Assembly: GCA_937894675.1 (NCBI GenBank)
Contig: CALCQO010000040.1
Span: 32,915-96,914, forward strand
Length of the DNA: 64,000 nucleotides
Direction of reading: 5' to 3'
Origin: an uncultured Clostridia bacterium
Lineage (GTDB): Bacteria; Bacillota; Clostridia; Christensenellales; Aristaeellaceae
This document shows, in pieces, positions 25,634 through 33,831 of this stretch; positions within the stretch are counted from its first letter, which is position 1; each line of letters starts with the position of its first letter. The notes below the pieces were generated by a model that was given only the letters and a program-made list of their open reading frames with translations, searched no databases and was not told where the DNA came from. Made by a program: the position numbers and the translations under genes.

Positions 25634-26596
25634 GTGCTGCCCTATCAGCGTGTGGTCCGCAAGGTAAAGGCCCAGGAAATCCATATGCGGGATGCTTTTG
25701 TCTATACCGATGAGGAAAAAGGCCTGTATTATCTGTTCGGCACCACGGATGTCTCCGACGGCGCCGCCAATGTGGACCCCTGTTTCGAGTATTACCAGAG
25801 CGAGGATTTAATCAACTTCGAGGGACCCTACCTGGCCTTTTACCCCGAGAGGGGGTTCTGGGGTGTCAAGCATTTCTGGGCGCCCGAGGTGCACCCCTAC
25901 GGGGACAGCTACTACCTGTTCGCCTCCTGCAAGGGCGGCATCGGGGAGGATCGGGGCACATGCGTGCTGAAGGCGAGCCGGCCAAACGGCCCCTACGCCG
26001 AGCACAGCAAAGGCCATGTGACGCTGAAAAACCACGAGTGCCTGGACGGCACCCTGTATGTGGAGGACGGCCAGCCCTACATCGTGTTCTGCCACGAGTG
26101 GACAGAGATATACTACGGGCGCGTCTGCGCCTTGCCCCTGAGCCGGGATTTGCGCGAGCCCCTCTCCCAGGAGCCCCTTATCCTTGTGGATACCCAGCGG
26201 GATTATCTGCCCTGGATCCGCCAGATGAAGGATCCCAGGGTGGACAAGGTGGGGTATCTGACCGACGCGCCCTGGCTGCACCGCGCTAAGGACGGCACGC
26301 TGCACATGCTGTGGTCCAGCTATTCTGTCAAGCAGGCAGGCGGCAAGGGCCAGGGCGGGTACACCGTGGCTGTTTTGACCAGCGAAAGCGGCTCCATCCG
26401 GGGGCCCTGGCGGCACCGGAGCGCCCTGCTGCTGGACGCGGACATCGGCCATGTCAGCATGTTCCGCCGTCTGGACGGGCAGCTGATGCTGGCAGGCCAC
26501 CGGGACGACAGCCGGCACGGCAGCGAAAGCCCCGTGTTTTTGCCCCTGGATGACCCAAGCGATATTCAATTGATGAAAAGCGAGGTAACCGTATGA
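25634..26596 (+). CDS. glycoside hydrolase family 43 enzyme
   Basis: 320 residues, GTG start behind AGGAGGG. Five-bladed propeller motifs: HMRDAFVYTDEE (catalytic base Asp near residue 19), HFWAPEVHPYGDSYYLFAS, LDGTLYVEDGQPYIVFCHEW and TDAPWLHRAKDGTLHMLWSSYS. The usual general-acid Glu position reads TDAP, an Asp variant that I also associate with some GH43 subfamilies. It has no signal peptide, so it acts on imported oligosaccharides, probably removing arabinose or xylose. It overlaps the GH2 gene by 4 bp. Confidence 0.88.
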   Translation: MLPYQRVVRKVKAQEIHMRDAFVYTDEEKGLYYLFGTTDVSDGAANVDPCFEYYQSEDLINFEGPYLAFYPERGFWGVKHFWAPEVHPYGDSYYLFASCKGGIGEDRGTCVLKASRPNGPYAEHSKGHVTLKNHECLDGTLYVEDGQPYIVFCHEWTEIYYGRVCALPLSRDLREPLSQEPLILVDTQRDYLPWIRQMKDPRVDKVGYLTDAPWLHRAKDGTLHMLWSSYSVKQAGGKGQGGYTVAVLTSESGSIRGPWRHRSALLLDADIGHVSMFRRLDGQLMLAGHRDDSRHGSESPVFLPLDDPSDIQLMKSEVTV

Positions 26597-28350
26597 GCAT
26601 CCCCCGTCCCGAGCATCCCAGACCCGATTTCCGGCGCGAGAACTGGCTGAACCTCAACGGCCCCTGGGCCTTCGGCTTTGATGACAGCGACGCCGGGGTA
26701 CGGGAAGGCTGGTTCGCCAAAGAGACCCTTCCCCTGACCATTACCGTGCCTTTTTGCTATCAGAGCGAGCATTCCGGGGTGGAGGACAAGTCGGATCACC
26801 CCATTGTGTGGTACCAGCGGAGCTTTGCCCTGCCCGATGCCTTCTCTCAGCAGGATGTCTGGCTGCGCTTTGGCGCGGTGGACGAGAACGCCCAGTGCTG
26901 GGTAAACGGCCGGTACTGCGGGGAGCATACGGGCGGCTTTACCTCCTTTGAGTTCAACATCACCCATCTGCTGCGCGGGGGGGACAACACCATCACCCTG
27001 CGGGTGGAGGACAGGCTGGACAGCAGAGACCAGCCCCGGGGCAAGCAGCGCTGGCTGCCGGAGAACTTCGGCTGCTGGTACACGCCGGTCACAGGCATCT
27101 GGCAGACCGTGTGGCTGGAAGCCCGGCCCCGGCTTTTCATCGAGAAGGTTAAGGTGCTCCCTGACGCGGACACGGGCAAACTGAACCTGGAGGTTTACTT
27201 AAACGGCGCTCCCCAGGGGGAATGGTTCGAGGCGGATGTCCTCTTTGACGGGCAGCCCATTGCCTCGGTTAAAGCCCGGGCTTTCCACCGCACACTGAAC
27301 CTTTCTGCGGATATCCGCTCCAGCCGCCATGAGTGGGGGGTATACCTGTGGGAGCCGGAAACGCCCCACCTCTACGATCTAACGTACACCCTGGGGGCGG
27401 ACCGGGTGCACAGCTACGCCGGGCTCCGCAAGATTGACGCCAGGGACGGCGTGGTGCTGCTGAACAACCATCCCGTGTACCAACGGCTGATTCTCAACCA
27501 GGGCTATTTTGACGGCGGCCTCTATACCGCCAAAGAGGACGAGGATTACATCCGCGACATCAACCTGATCAAGAGCCTGGGCTTCAACGGCCTGAGGATG
27601 CATCAAAAGGCGGAAGACCCCCGGTTTTACTACTGGTGCGACCGCCTGGGCATGCTGGTGTGGGGGGAAATGGGCAGCCCCTACCAGTTCAACGACCGGA
27701 TGATGGACAAGAACACCCAAAGCTGGCAGGAGATCATCGCCCGGGATTTCAACCACCCCTCCATCATCGTGTGGACCATGATGAACGAAAGCTGGGGCAT
27801 CCCCGGGGTGCTGCTGGACAAGCAGCAGCAGGCCCACGCCACCGCCCTGTACTACATGGCCAAGGCCTACGACCCTACCCGCCTGGTGATTTCCAACGAC
27901 GGCTGGGAGCATACCCAGTCGGACATCATCACCTTCCACGACTACATGCAAGACGGTGAGGAGCTGGCCAAAAAAATTGCCGACCCCCATCAGATGATGA
28001 AAAAGCCCGTGGCTTCCATCGGCAATTCCCTGGGGTACAAGTTCCTCTTTGCCCAGGGCTTTGGCTACCAGAACCAGCCCATCCTGTTCAGCGAGTGCTG
28101 CGGCACCGCCTTCTCCTACGAGCAGGGCTGGGGCTACGGCGAAGGGGTAAAAACCCAGGAGGAGTTTCTGGAGCGCTACCAGAGCCTGGTCAGCGCCATC
28201 TACTCAGCCAAGTACCTGGCGGGCTTCTGCGTGACCCAGTTTACCGATGTGGAGCAGGAAATCAACGGCATCCTGCGCCTGAACCGCCAGCCCAAGGTGG
28301 ACGCGGAGAAGTTCGCCCAAATTATCCGTGGGGAAAAGAACCGACGATAA
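26593..28350 (+). CDS. glycoside hydrolase family 2 enzyme (beta-galactosidase/glucuronidase-like)
   Basis: 585 residues, cytoplasmic. Domain order: sugar-binding jelly roll (~1-185), immunoglobulin-like (~186-285), TIM barrel (~286-585). Acid/base E399 is in MMNESWG and nucleophile E501 in LFSECCG; GFNGLRMHQKAEDPRFYYWCDRLGM is the usual GH2 barrel start. It lacks the C-terminal domains of LacZ. It is last in the operon; with GH43 it would release monosaccharides from the imported sugar. Linkage specificity cannot be read. Confidence 0.92.
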   Translation: MSIPRPEHPRPDFRRENWLNLNGPWAFGFDDSDAGVREGWFAKETLPLTITVPFCYQSEHSGVEDKSDHPIVWYQRSFALPDAFSQQDVWLRFGAVDENAQCWVNGRYCGEHTGGFTSFEFNITHLLRGGDNTITLRVEDRLDSRDQPRGKQRWLPENFGCWYTPVTGIWQTVWLEARPRLFIEKVKVLPDADTGKLNLEVYLNGAPQGEWFEADVLFDGQPIASVKARAFHRTLNLSADIRSSRHEWGVYLWEPETPHLYDLTYTLGADRVHSYAGLRKIDARDGVVLLNNHPVYQRLILNQGYFDGGLYTAKEDEDYIRDINLIKSLGFNGLRMHQKAEDPRFYYWCDRLGMLVWGEMGSPYQFNDRMMDKNTQSWQEIIARDFNHPSIIVWTMMNESWGIPGVLLDKQQQAHATALYYMAKAYDPTRLVISNDGWEHTQSDIITFHDYMQDGEELAKKIADPHQMMKKPVASIGNSLGYKFLFAQGFGYQNQPILFSECCGTAFSYEQGWGYGEGVKTQEEFLERYQSLVSAIYSAKYLAGFCVTQFTDVEQEINGILRLNRQPKVDAEKFAQIIRGEKNRR

Positions 28351-28444
28351 AGCCCCATTTCTGCTTTGCCATCACTTCTTCGCCCAGTGCCAATGTCGGT
28401 ACTAACAGCATCATGACCAACAAGATAGCAAGGAATTTTTTCAT
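28322..28444 (-). pseudogene. 40-residue signal-peptide stub, truncated secreted protein
   Basis: On the minus strand, behind a good ACGGAGGT, an ATG at 28444 opens a typical signal peptide (MKKFLAILLVMMLLVP, cleavage near ALG-EE). The frame then runs into the 3' end of the GH2 gene and stops at 28322. The start and ribosome site are intact and lie 74 bp behind the DeoR gene. I infer the 5' end of a former binding-protein gene cut off at the junction with the GH2 operon. Confidence 0.55.
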
Positions 28445-28517
28445 GTTTTACATACCTCCGTTTTTTGTCTTTATCAAAACTGCATGTTCTGGTCAACATG
28501 GCAGTTAATACATCAGG

Positions 28518-29285
28518 TCAACCAACAAACGTGATGCTGGTATGCTTCTCGATTTCCCGGTAGTCAAAATCAGGCCTTTTTACGTCAGAAATTATATGGT
28601 CAGGGGAAGCGTCAATATCAATCGCTTTGATCAGATATCGGCGCCCGAATTTGGTGCTGTCCGCCAAAATATAGCTTTCCTTCGCGACGCTGCAAAAGCA
28701 TCTCTTTATCTGCGCCTCGTCTTCCCTGGATACGGAATACCCCTTGTTGTCAATCCCGTTGATGCCGAAAAAACTGCGCTGCACCATCAGCTTTTCAAGC
28801 TGATCGACAGCGAATATGCCTTCGGATGTTCCCATGTTTTTATTAATCCGGCCGCCAATCATATGTACGGAATAATCGACGTTTTTTGATAAAAGCAAAT
28901 CACAGACATGCAGGGATGTCGTGTATATATCAAGGCGGTATCTTCTTTGTACAATCAGTTTAACCAGTTCCGCGACAGTGGTTGAGCCGTCAAGCAGGAT
29001 GGTTTCTCCCTCCGATAGGATATTGAAGGCCGCTTCCGCTATGGTTTTTTTCTCGTTCTGACAAATGATATCCAGATCATGGTACCGCTCAATTTGAGAA
29101 TTGAAATTCGGGCTGATCGCGCCTCCCCTTGTTCGGACAATCAGGTTCAGATCATGCAGGTAGCCCAAGTCCTTGCGGATGGTTACTTCGGATATCGCAA
29201 GTTCCTTGCTCAGAAATAACACGCTTACACTTCCGTGCTCGCTGACAATATCAACAATACGCCTATGTCGTTCTGCTACAAGCAT
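28518..29285 (-). CDS. DeoR/GlpR-family transcriptional regulator
   Basis: 255 residues, normal length. The N-terminal HTH is ERHRRIVDIVSEHGSVSVLFLSKELAISEVTIRKDLGYL; the sensor domain has LLDGSTTVAELVK, IGGRINKNMGTSEG and LADSTKFGRR, the loops that bind sugar phosphate. Such proteins repress sugar catabolic genes. Codon use and base composition are clearly AT-richer than in the GH operon, suggesting separate origin. Its only downstream partner now is the truncated stub. Confidence 0.92.
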   Translation of the reverse strand: MLVAERHRRIVDIVSEHGSVSVLFLSKELAISEVTIRKDLGYLHDLNLIVRTRGGAISPNFNSQIERYHDLDIICQNEKKTIAEAAFNILSEGETILLDGSTTVAELVKLIVQRRYRLDIYTTSLHVCDLLLSKNVDYSVHMIGGRINKNMGTSEGIFAVDQLEKLMVQRSFFGINGIDNKGYSVSREDEAQIKRCFCSVAKESYILADSTKFGRRYLIKAIDIDASPDHIISDVKRPDFDYREIEKHTSITFVG

Positions 29286-29336
29286 ATCTCTTTACCTTTT
29301 CATGTCTATGTGGGAACAGTCAATTCACTTGTCATT

Positions 29337-29365
29337 ATCATACACGGGCTTTCGAATGCTGTCAA
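29337..29365 (-). promoter_or_regulatory. promoter of the DeoR gene
   Basis: On the minus strand TTGACA (29360-29365), 17 bp, TATGAT (29337-29342); 52 bp before the start codon. Confidence 0.75.
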
Positions 29366-29834
29366 TATGTTTTGAAAACTTTCTTTACATCATTGTTTTT
29401 CCTGATAAATACTGGGAAACGGAGGCAATTGACAGAAAACAAGAGACAGAGTGTTGTAAAACGAACACAAATATGGAGGAATATCTATTTCTGCAGATTA
29501 TTGATTTCATTTGTTTTCAAAGCAGTCGCAAAGCCAGCATAATAAAACAAGGCTGCGTACCGCAACCTTGTTGAAAATCGTTCAGGGCGTTAGTTCAGTT
29601 CATTGGGGAATCATTCACAGGTACTATTGTTAGAATACCGAGTTTACTCCTTTTTTACTTGAGCCGGTTACTAAAGGGGAGCTGCTCGTTAGCTGACAGC
29701 CTGATGAGGCGGGTTGGGGGTATTTCCCCCCTGTTTTCTTCCGCTGCCTTGGCGAAAACCGCCCAGGCGGCGGCTCATTCCGTCCCCTTTGGAGACCACA
29801 GCAGGGCAGCGCCCGAATTGTTCAACGTGCCAGG
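29366..29834. other. gene-free AT-rich gap
   Basis: Nothing recognisable apart from the minus-strand hairpin at 29541-29573. An AT-rich part (to ~29660) abuts a GC-rich part that follows the DUF218 gene. Confidence 0.5.
29541..29573 (-). terminator. rho-independent terminator, minus strand
   Basis: AACAAGG/CCTTGTT stem extended by TGCG/CGCA with small mismatches; the minus strand continues TTATTATG. It lies about 260 bp behind the DUF218 gene, the nearest upstream message. Confidence 0.55.
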
Positions 29835-30449
29835 TTAATCCTCCAGCCTCTCCCCAAACCCGGCCATTTCCTTCACGAACTGCTCGCCACATTTGCGCAG
29901 CTCGCCCATCACCATGCTGGTACCCCGTTCGGTTTTCCACCAGCTGTCCCGGGGCGGCATGTTTTCGCAGTCCACCCCGCGCACCCGAAAGAGTGTATCG
30001 GGGAAGCACAGCTGGTAGGCCTGCAGGCAGCGCCGGGCGTGGAGGGAGCGGCACAATATCAGGGCAGTTTTGGGATAGATGCCCAGGGTGTCCAGGGTTT
30101 CCCGGGCGAACTCGCCGTTTTGCTTGGTATAGCCCGAAAAGCCCTCGGTCAGGATGGCGGCTTCGGGCACCCCGTGGTGCATGAGAATCTGCTTGAAAAA
30201 TTCCGCCTCGGTGGTATAGGGGGGCGGATAGAGGTCTCCCCGCAGGTTGGGGCCGCGGAACTGTCCGAACTTCACGCTGTAGCGCCCGTTGCACATAATC
30301 AGGGGCACCAGCCCCTGCTTGTACACCTGGGCGCCCGCTTCCACCGGCTCCACCGAGGAATGCCCCGGCAGAAACAGGATGTCCGCCTTGGCAAGCTCAT
30401 CCTGCAGAAATAAAAACTCTGTAATTTCCCGGATAACGCGGCCGTCCAC
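29835..30449 (-). CDS. DUF218 (YdcF/SanA-like) family protein
   Basis: 204 residues, GTG start directly after the stop of the phosphorylase gene. DUF218 features: ADILFLPGHSSVEPVEAGAQVY, LIMCNG, TEAEFFKQILMHHGVPEAAILTE and LILCRSLHARRCLQAYQLCFP. No membrane anchor, unlike SanA, so it is a cytoplasmic YdcF-type protein, known to bind nucleotides or SAM in E. coli. Coupling to a nucleoside phosphorylase suggests a role in nucleoside metabolism (inference). Confidence 0.82.
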   Translation of the reverse strand: MDGRVIREITEFLFLQDELAKADILFLPGHSSVEPVEAGAQVYKQGLVPLIMCNGRYSVKFGQFRGPNLRGDLYPPPYTTEAEFFKQILMHHGVPEAAILTEGFSGYTKQNGEFARETLDTLGIYPKTALILCRSLHARRCLQAYQLCFPDTLFRVRGVDCENMPPRDSWWKTERGTSMVMGELRKCGEQFVKEMAGFGERLED

Positions 30450-31238
30450 TTACAACAGCCCCGCCAGTTCCAGCCCTGTTTCCAGCAGCAGATCCAGCGC
30501 TTTCAGGCGCTTTTCGGGATAATCCCGGGAGAACCCGCTCCACACCTCGGACAGCAGGCTGTCGCTGAAGAACAATGCCTGGGCAAACTCCACCCCCCGG
30601 CGCTGGGCCACGGCGCACAGGGCGGCGCACTCCATCTCCACGGCGATGGCGCCCTCCGCCAGCCTGCGGGCCACCCGGGAGGGGGTCTCCCGGTAGAAGG
30701 CGTCGGTGGTCCACACCTTGCCCTCGGCAAAATCAACGCCCTGGCGGGCCAGGCTGTCCTTCAGCTGCTCGCGCAGCAGCGGGCTGGTGTAGGCGGCCTC
30801 CCCGGCGGGCAGGTAATGGTAGCTGGTGCCCTCATCCCGAATGGCCTCGGTGACCACCAGCATCTTGTTCTGGTCAAACTCCTTGCTGATCAGGCCCGCG
30901 CTGCCGATGCACACGAAGCGGCTGATGCCGATGGAAATCAATTCCTCCATCAGGGCGGCCGCTGGGGCGGCGCCGCCGGGCAGGTTAGCCACCACCAGGG
31001 AATCGTTATACACATACTGCATCAACTGGGCGCCGCCGGAGAAGAAGCGGTACAACTCGTCAAATCGCTCGGAGGTTTCGTGCGCCCTCAGCCCTGGGAA
31101 GAAGGTCATCACGCAGGTATCCACACCGCCCAGGTCGCGCAGCAGCTCGTTCTGGGTGTTGGGCATAATCATGGAGTGATCCTCGTCGTACTCCAGAATC
31201 GGGAAACCGGGACAGGGGGTTATCAGGTTGTCTTCCAT
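30450..31238 (-). CDS. nucleoside phosphorylase (uridine/purine phosphorylase family)
   Basis: 262 residues from the ATG at 31238 behind AAGGAG; an upstream extension has no site. Motifs of the PNP/UDP family: LPGGAAPAAALMEELISIGISRFVCIGSAGL, then AIRDEGTSYHYLP and AIAVEMECAALCAVAQRRG, where the Glu pair binds ribose. The C-terminus FFSDSLLSEVWSGF resembles uridine phosphorylase-like clostridial proteins. It cleaves nucleosides with phosphate; the base specificity is not clear. It is upstream of the DUF218 gene with no gap. Confidence 0.88.
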   Translation of the reverse strand: MEDNLITPCPGFPILEYDEDHSMIMPNTQNELLRDLGGVDTCVMTFFPGLRAHETSERFDELYRFFSGGAQLMQYVYNDSLVVANLPGGAAPAAALMEELISIGISRFVCIGSAGLISKEFDQNKMLVVTEAIRDEGTSYHYLPAGEAAYTSPLLREQLKDSLARQGVDFAEGKVWTTDAFYRETPSRVARRLAEGAIAVEMECAALCAVAQRRGVEFAQALFFSDSLLSEVWSGFSRDYPEKRLKALDLLLETGLELAGLL

Positions 31239-31274
31239 GGGGAACTCCTTCTCTGCCTGCCTGGCAGTTAACAA

Positions 31275-31310
31275 ATGATGCGCCGTACCTTTACAGGCGC
31301 GGCGCATCAT
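31275..31310 (-). terminator. hairpin after the SPFH gene
   Basis: 10-bp perfect stem ATGATGCGCC/GGCGCATCAT with a 16-base loop; the minus strand continues TTGTT. It separates the SPFH operon from the phosphorylase operon. Confidence 0.5.
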
Positions 31311-31335
31311 GGCTTACTTACTCAGCGGGGGATAT

Positions 31336-32382
31336 TCAGCCCTGTTTCGCACCGCACTCGGGGCAGAACTTGACGCCCGCGTCGATGGGCTGGCCGCAGC
31401 TGACGCAGGGGGCGGCACCCTGTTTGGCGCCGCACTCGGGGCAGAACTTGCTGCCCGCGGGGATGCCCGTGCCGCAGGAAGTGCAGGCGGCCTGGGCTGC
31501 CTGGGGGGCAGCGGGCTGCTGCTGGCTCTGGTTCATGGCGCTGCTCATCACATTGCCCATGGCCATGGCGGCGGCCATACCGGCGCCCATGCCTGCCATG
31601 CCGCCCTCGTTGTTGGCGGAGTCGCGCAGGGCCTCGGCGGCCTGGAACTGGGTGTACTTGCCCATGTCGCCCACCACGCCCATGCTGGTGCGCCGGTCCA
31701 TGGCTTCTTCCACTTCCTGGGGCAGGGAGACATTCTCAATCACGAAGGATTCAAGCTTCAGGCCAAGCGGCGCGATGCGCGGGGCAATCAGCTGCAGCGC
31801 CTGGGCGCTTAATTCCACATAGTTGGCGGCCAAGTCCAAAGCGGGGATATTGCTCTGGGCCAGCACGTCGCTTAAGGAAGAGACGATGGTGCGCTTGATC
31901 TGGCCTTCCACGCCCTCCACGGTGAACAGGGCGCTGGTGCCGAACACTTCCTTCAGGAACGTGACGGGGTCCGCCACCCTAAAGGAGTAGATGCCAAAGG
32001 CGCGCAGGCGGATCATGCCAAAGTCCTTATCCCGCATCATTACCGGGTTGCTGGTGCCCCACTTGAGGTCCAGGAACTGGCGGGTGTTGACGAAGTACAC
32101 TTCGCTCTTGAAGGGGGAGTTGAAGCCGTACTTCCAGCTTTTGAGCGCCGTCATAATGGGCATGTTCTGGGTGCTCAGCTCGTACCGTCCGGGCTGGAAC
32201 ACGTCGGCGATGCGGCCTTCGTTGACAAACACCGCCACCTGGCTCTCGCGAACCGTCAGCTGGGCGCCCATCATGATTTCCTTGCCGCCATCGTCAAAGC
32301 GGTACACCATGGTGTTGGTGGAGGAGTCCGTCCACTCGATAACGTCAATTAACTGGCCCTTCAATAAATCAAACAGTCCCAT
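31336..32382 (-). CDS. SPFH-domain protein with two C-terminal zinc ribbons (YdjI-like)
   Basis: 348 residues. The SPFH/virion-core-like region spans ~20-240 (VAVFVNEGRIADVFQPGRYEL, RAFGIYSFRVADP, EEAMDRRTSMGVVGDM). A glycine-alanine-methionine-rich linker follows, then two zinc ribbons (CTSCGTGIPAGSKFCPECG, and CVSCGQPIDAGVKFCPECG) that repeat each other. Homologues such as B. subtilis YdjI scaffold membrane-stress proteins. There is no membrane helix, so recruitment must be through partners. Its ribosome site overlaps the stop of the preceding receiver-protein gene. Confidence 0.9.
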   Translation of the reverse strand: MGLFDLLKGQLIDVIEWTDSSTNTMVYRFDDGGKEIMMGAQLTVRESQVAVFVNEGRIADVFQPGRYELSTQNMPIMTALKSWKYGFNSPFKSEVYFVNTRQFLDLKWGTSNPVMMRDKDFGMIRLRAFGIYSFRVADPVTFLKEVFGTSALFTVEGVEGQIKRTIVSSLSDVLAQSNIPALDLAANYVELSAQALQLIAPRIAPLGLKLESFVIENVSLPQEVEEAMDRRTSMGVVGDMGKYTQFQAAEALRDSANNEGGMAGMGAGMAAAMAMGNVMSSAMNQSQQQPAAPQAAQAACTSCGTGIPAGSKFCPECGAKQGAAPCVSCGQPIDAGVKFCPECGAKQG

Positions 32383-32398
32383 CTCATTCTCTCCTTAT

Positions 32399-33199
32399 TT
32401 AGCTATTGTAGTTGATTAATTCGCTGATATTGGCAAGGCGCGTAACCTGTTCCAGGTTCAAATCCAGATCCAGGTAGTTCTTCACATCCTCCACCACCTT
32501 CTCGATGCGCGTTTCCACCGAGGCCTGGATATCCTCGTTGCTGCGGGTGGTGTTGAAGCGGGGGCAGGCAAAAATGCGGATATGCCGGGGGGTCAGCACG
32601 GTGACATCGTAGTAGACATCATCGATGAAGCGGCCCAGGAAGTTGTTGCGCAGGGCGCTTTCCAGCCGCTCCCGCCCGTAGTGCCACCGGTCGCTCAGGT
32701 ATACTTCGCCCTGGGGCAGGTCAAAATCGTAGAGGTAGCAGGCCATGGTCATGGAGGCGTTGGCGCGCACCAGCTTGATGCGGCTGGTCAGCTCATCCTC
32801 CGAGGCAATCTGGCCCGAGAGCAGCTGGGTCATCAGCTCGTCCCGCAGCATCTGCAGGATGACCTTTTCCTCGTAATACTCGTCGCTGTCATCGGCGTGC
32901 ATCCGGTCCAAAAACCTGCGGATGCGCTGCAGCTCGGTGTGCAGCATATCATCGTGCTGATGGGTCTGGAACACCGGCAGGCTGGGATGTTCGGTGATGT
33001 ACTGCTGCAGGGTGGTCACATCCGAATGGGCAATGGAGTAGCCGATGGCGTCCACAGAGTTGGCGGACAGATAGTCCAGCGCCTCCTGCACATCCTGTAT
33101 GATGGTGACGGGATGAAACATCATCTGGCCCCAGTTGTCGATATGGCCAAAGACTTCGATAACGTCTTCGCGGTCGGTTACCAACAGCAGTTTGTACAA
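32399..33199 (-). CDS. response-regulator-like protein lacking phospho-acceptor and HTH
   Basis: 266 residues. It opens like a receiver domain (YKLLLVTDREDVIEVFGHID, then DVQEALDYLSANSVDAIGYSI), but the strand that should end with the phosphorylatable Asp reads YSI, so it cannot be phosphorylated normally. The middle (~100-230) resembles the helical region of YesN-type AraC regulators, yet the C-terminal AraC HTH is missing. It is 16 bp upstream of the SPFH gene. I infer a protein-protein regulator rather than a DNA-binding one. Confidence 0.6.
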   Translation of the reverse strand: MYKLLLVTDREDVIEVFGHIDNWGQMMFHPVTIIQDVQEALDYLSANSVDAIGYSIAHSDVTTLQQYITEHPSLPVFQTHQHDDMLHTELQRIRRFLDRMHADDSDEYYEEKVILQMLRDELMTQLLSGQIASEDELTSRIKLVRANASMTMACYLYDFDLPQGEVYLSDRWHYGRERLESALRNNFLGRFIDDVYYDVTVLTPRHIRIFACPRFNTTRSNEDIQASVETRIEKVVEDVKNYLDLDLNLEQVTRLANISELINYNS

Positions 33200-33369
33200 A
33201 TCCCAAGCCTCCTTCCGTTAATATTTTCATTATAAACGAATTTACCCCTTTATTCAATTGTTTTTCAGGAATGGTCGGTTTTCCGCCGGATTATCGGGGA
33301 AAGATGCACAAAAAAAGGGGAACAGGTTGTAAACATGCAGATGGAATTGTAAACAAGGGAAAAAACCCA

Positions 33370-33398
33370 TTGACAAAAGATAAGACGGGATGTAGTAT
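33370..33398 (+). promoter_or_regulatory. promoter of blaI-blaR1 with overlapping operator-like dyads
   Basis: TTGACA (33370-33375), 17 bp, TAGTAT (33393-33398). Two similar dyads flank and overlap the -10: GACG-gga-TGTA (33384-33394) and GACA-aga-TGTC (33408-33418), spaced 24 bp centre to centre. GACA/TGTC half-sites are those of BlaI/MecI repressors, so autoregulation is likely. Confidence 0.65.
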
Positions 33399-33446
33399 CC
33401 AAGTAACGACAAGATGTCTTATAGGACGCCCACAGGAGGGATGAAC

Positions 33447-33830
33447 ATGACCAATACCAAGCTGCCCGACGCGGAACTTCATGTAATGCAGGCCATCTGG
33501 CAGATGGCTGCCCCCGTTACCATCGGCGGGGTGCTGGCCGCCCTGCGCCCCGAAAAGGACTGGAAGCCCCAAACCCTCACCACCCTGTTTACCCGCCTGG
33601 TTGCCCGGGGCCTACTGCGCAAGGAGGGGGAGGGCAAGGGCCGGGAGCATAAGTACTACCCGCTGCTTACCCAGGAAGAATACCTACAAAGGGAAACCGA
33701 GCGCTTTATCGAGCATACCCACGAGGGCAGCGTGCTGTCCCTGATCGCCTCCCTGCGGGGGGCAAAGATGAGCGCTCAGGAACTGGAGGAACTGAGGGAC
33801 TTTGTGAAACAGTCCCTGGAGGGAAGCTAA
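33447..33830 (+). CDS. BlaI/MecI/CopY-family transcriptional repressor
   Basis: 127 residues from the ATG at 33447; an ATG six bases earlier touches the AGGAGGG and is less likely. The winged helix is typical: LPDAELHVMQAIWQ, TLTTLFTRLVARGLLRKEGEG, then a helical dimerisation tail. In BlaI systems a BlaR1-type protease in the membrane triggers repressor cleavage. That sensor is encoded immediately downstream, one base after this stop codon. Confidence 0.92.
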   Translation: MTNTKLPDAELHVMQAIWQMAAPVTIGGVLAALRPEKDWKPQTLTTLFTRLVARGLLRKEGEGKGREHKYYPLLTQEEYLQRETERFIEHTHEGSVLSLIASLRGAKMSAQELEELRDFVKQSLEGS

Positions 33831-33831
33831 C

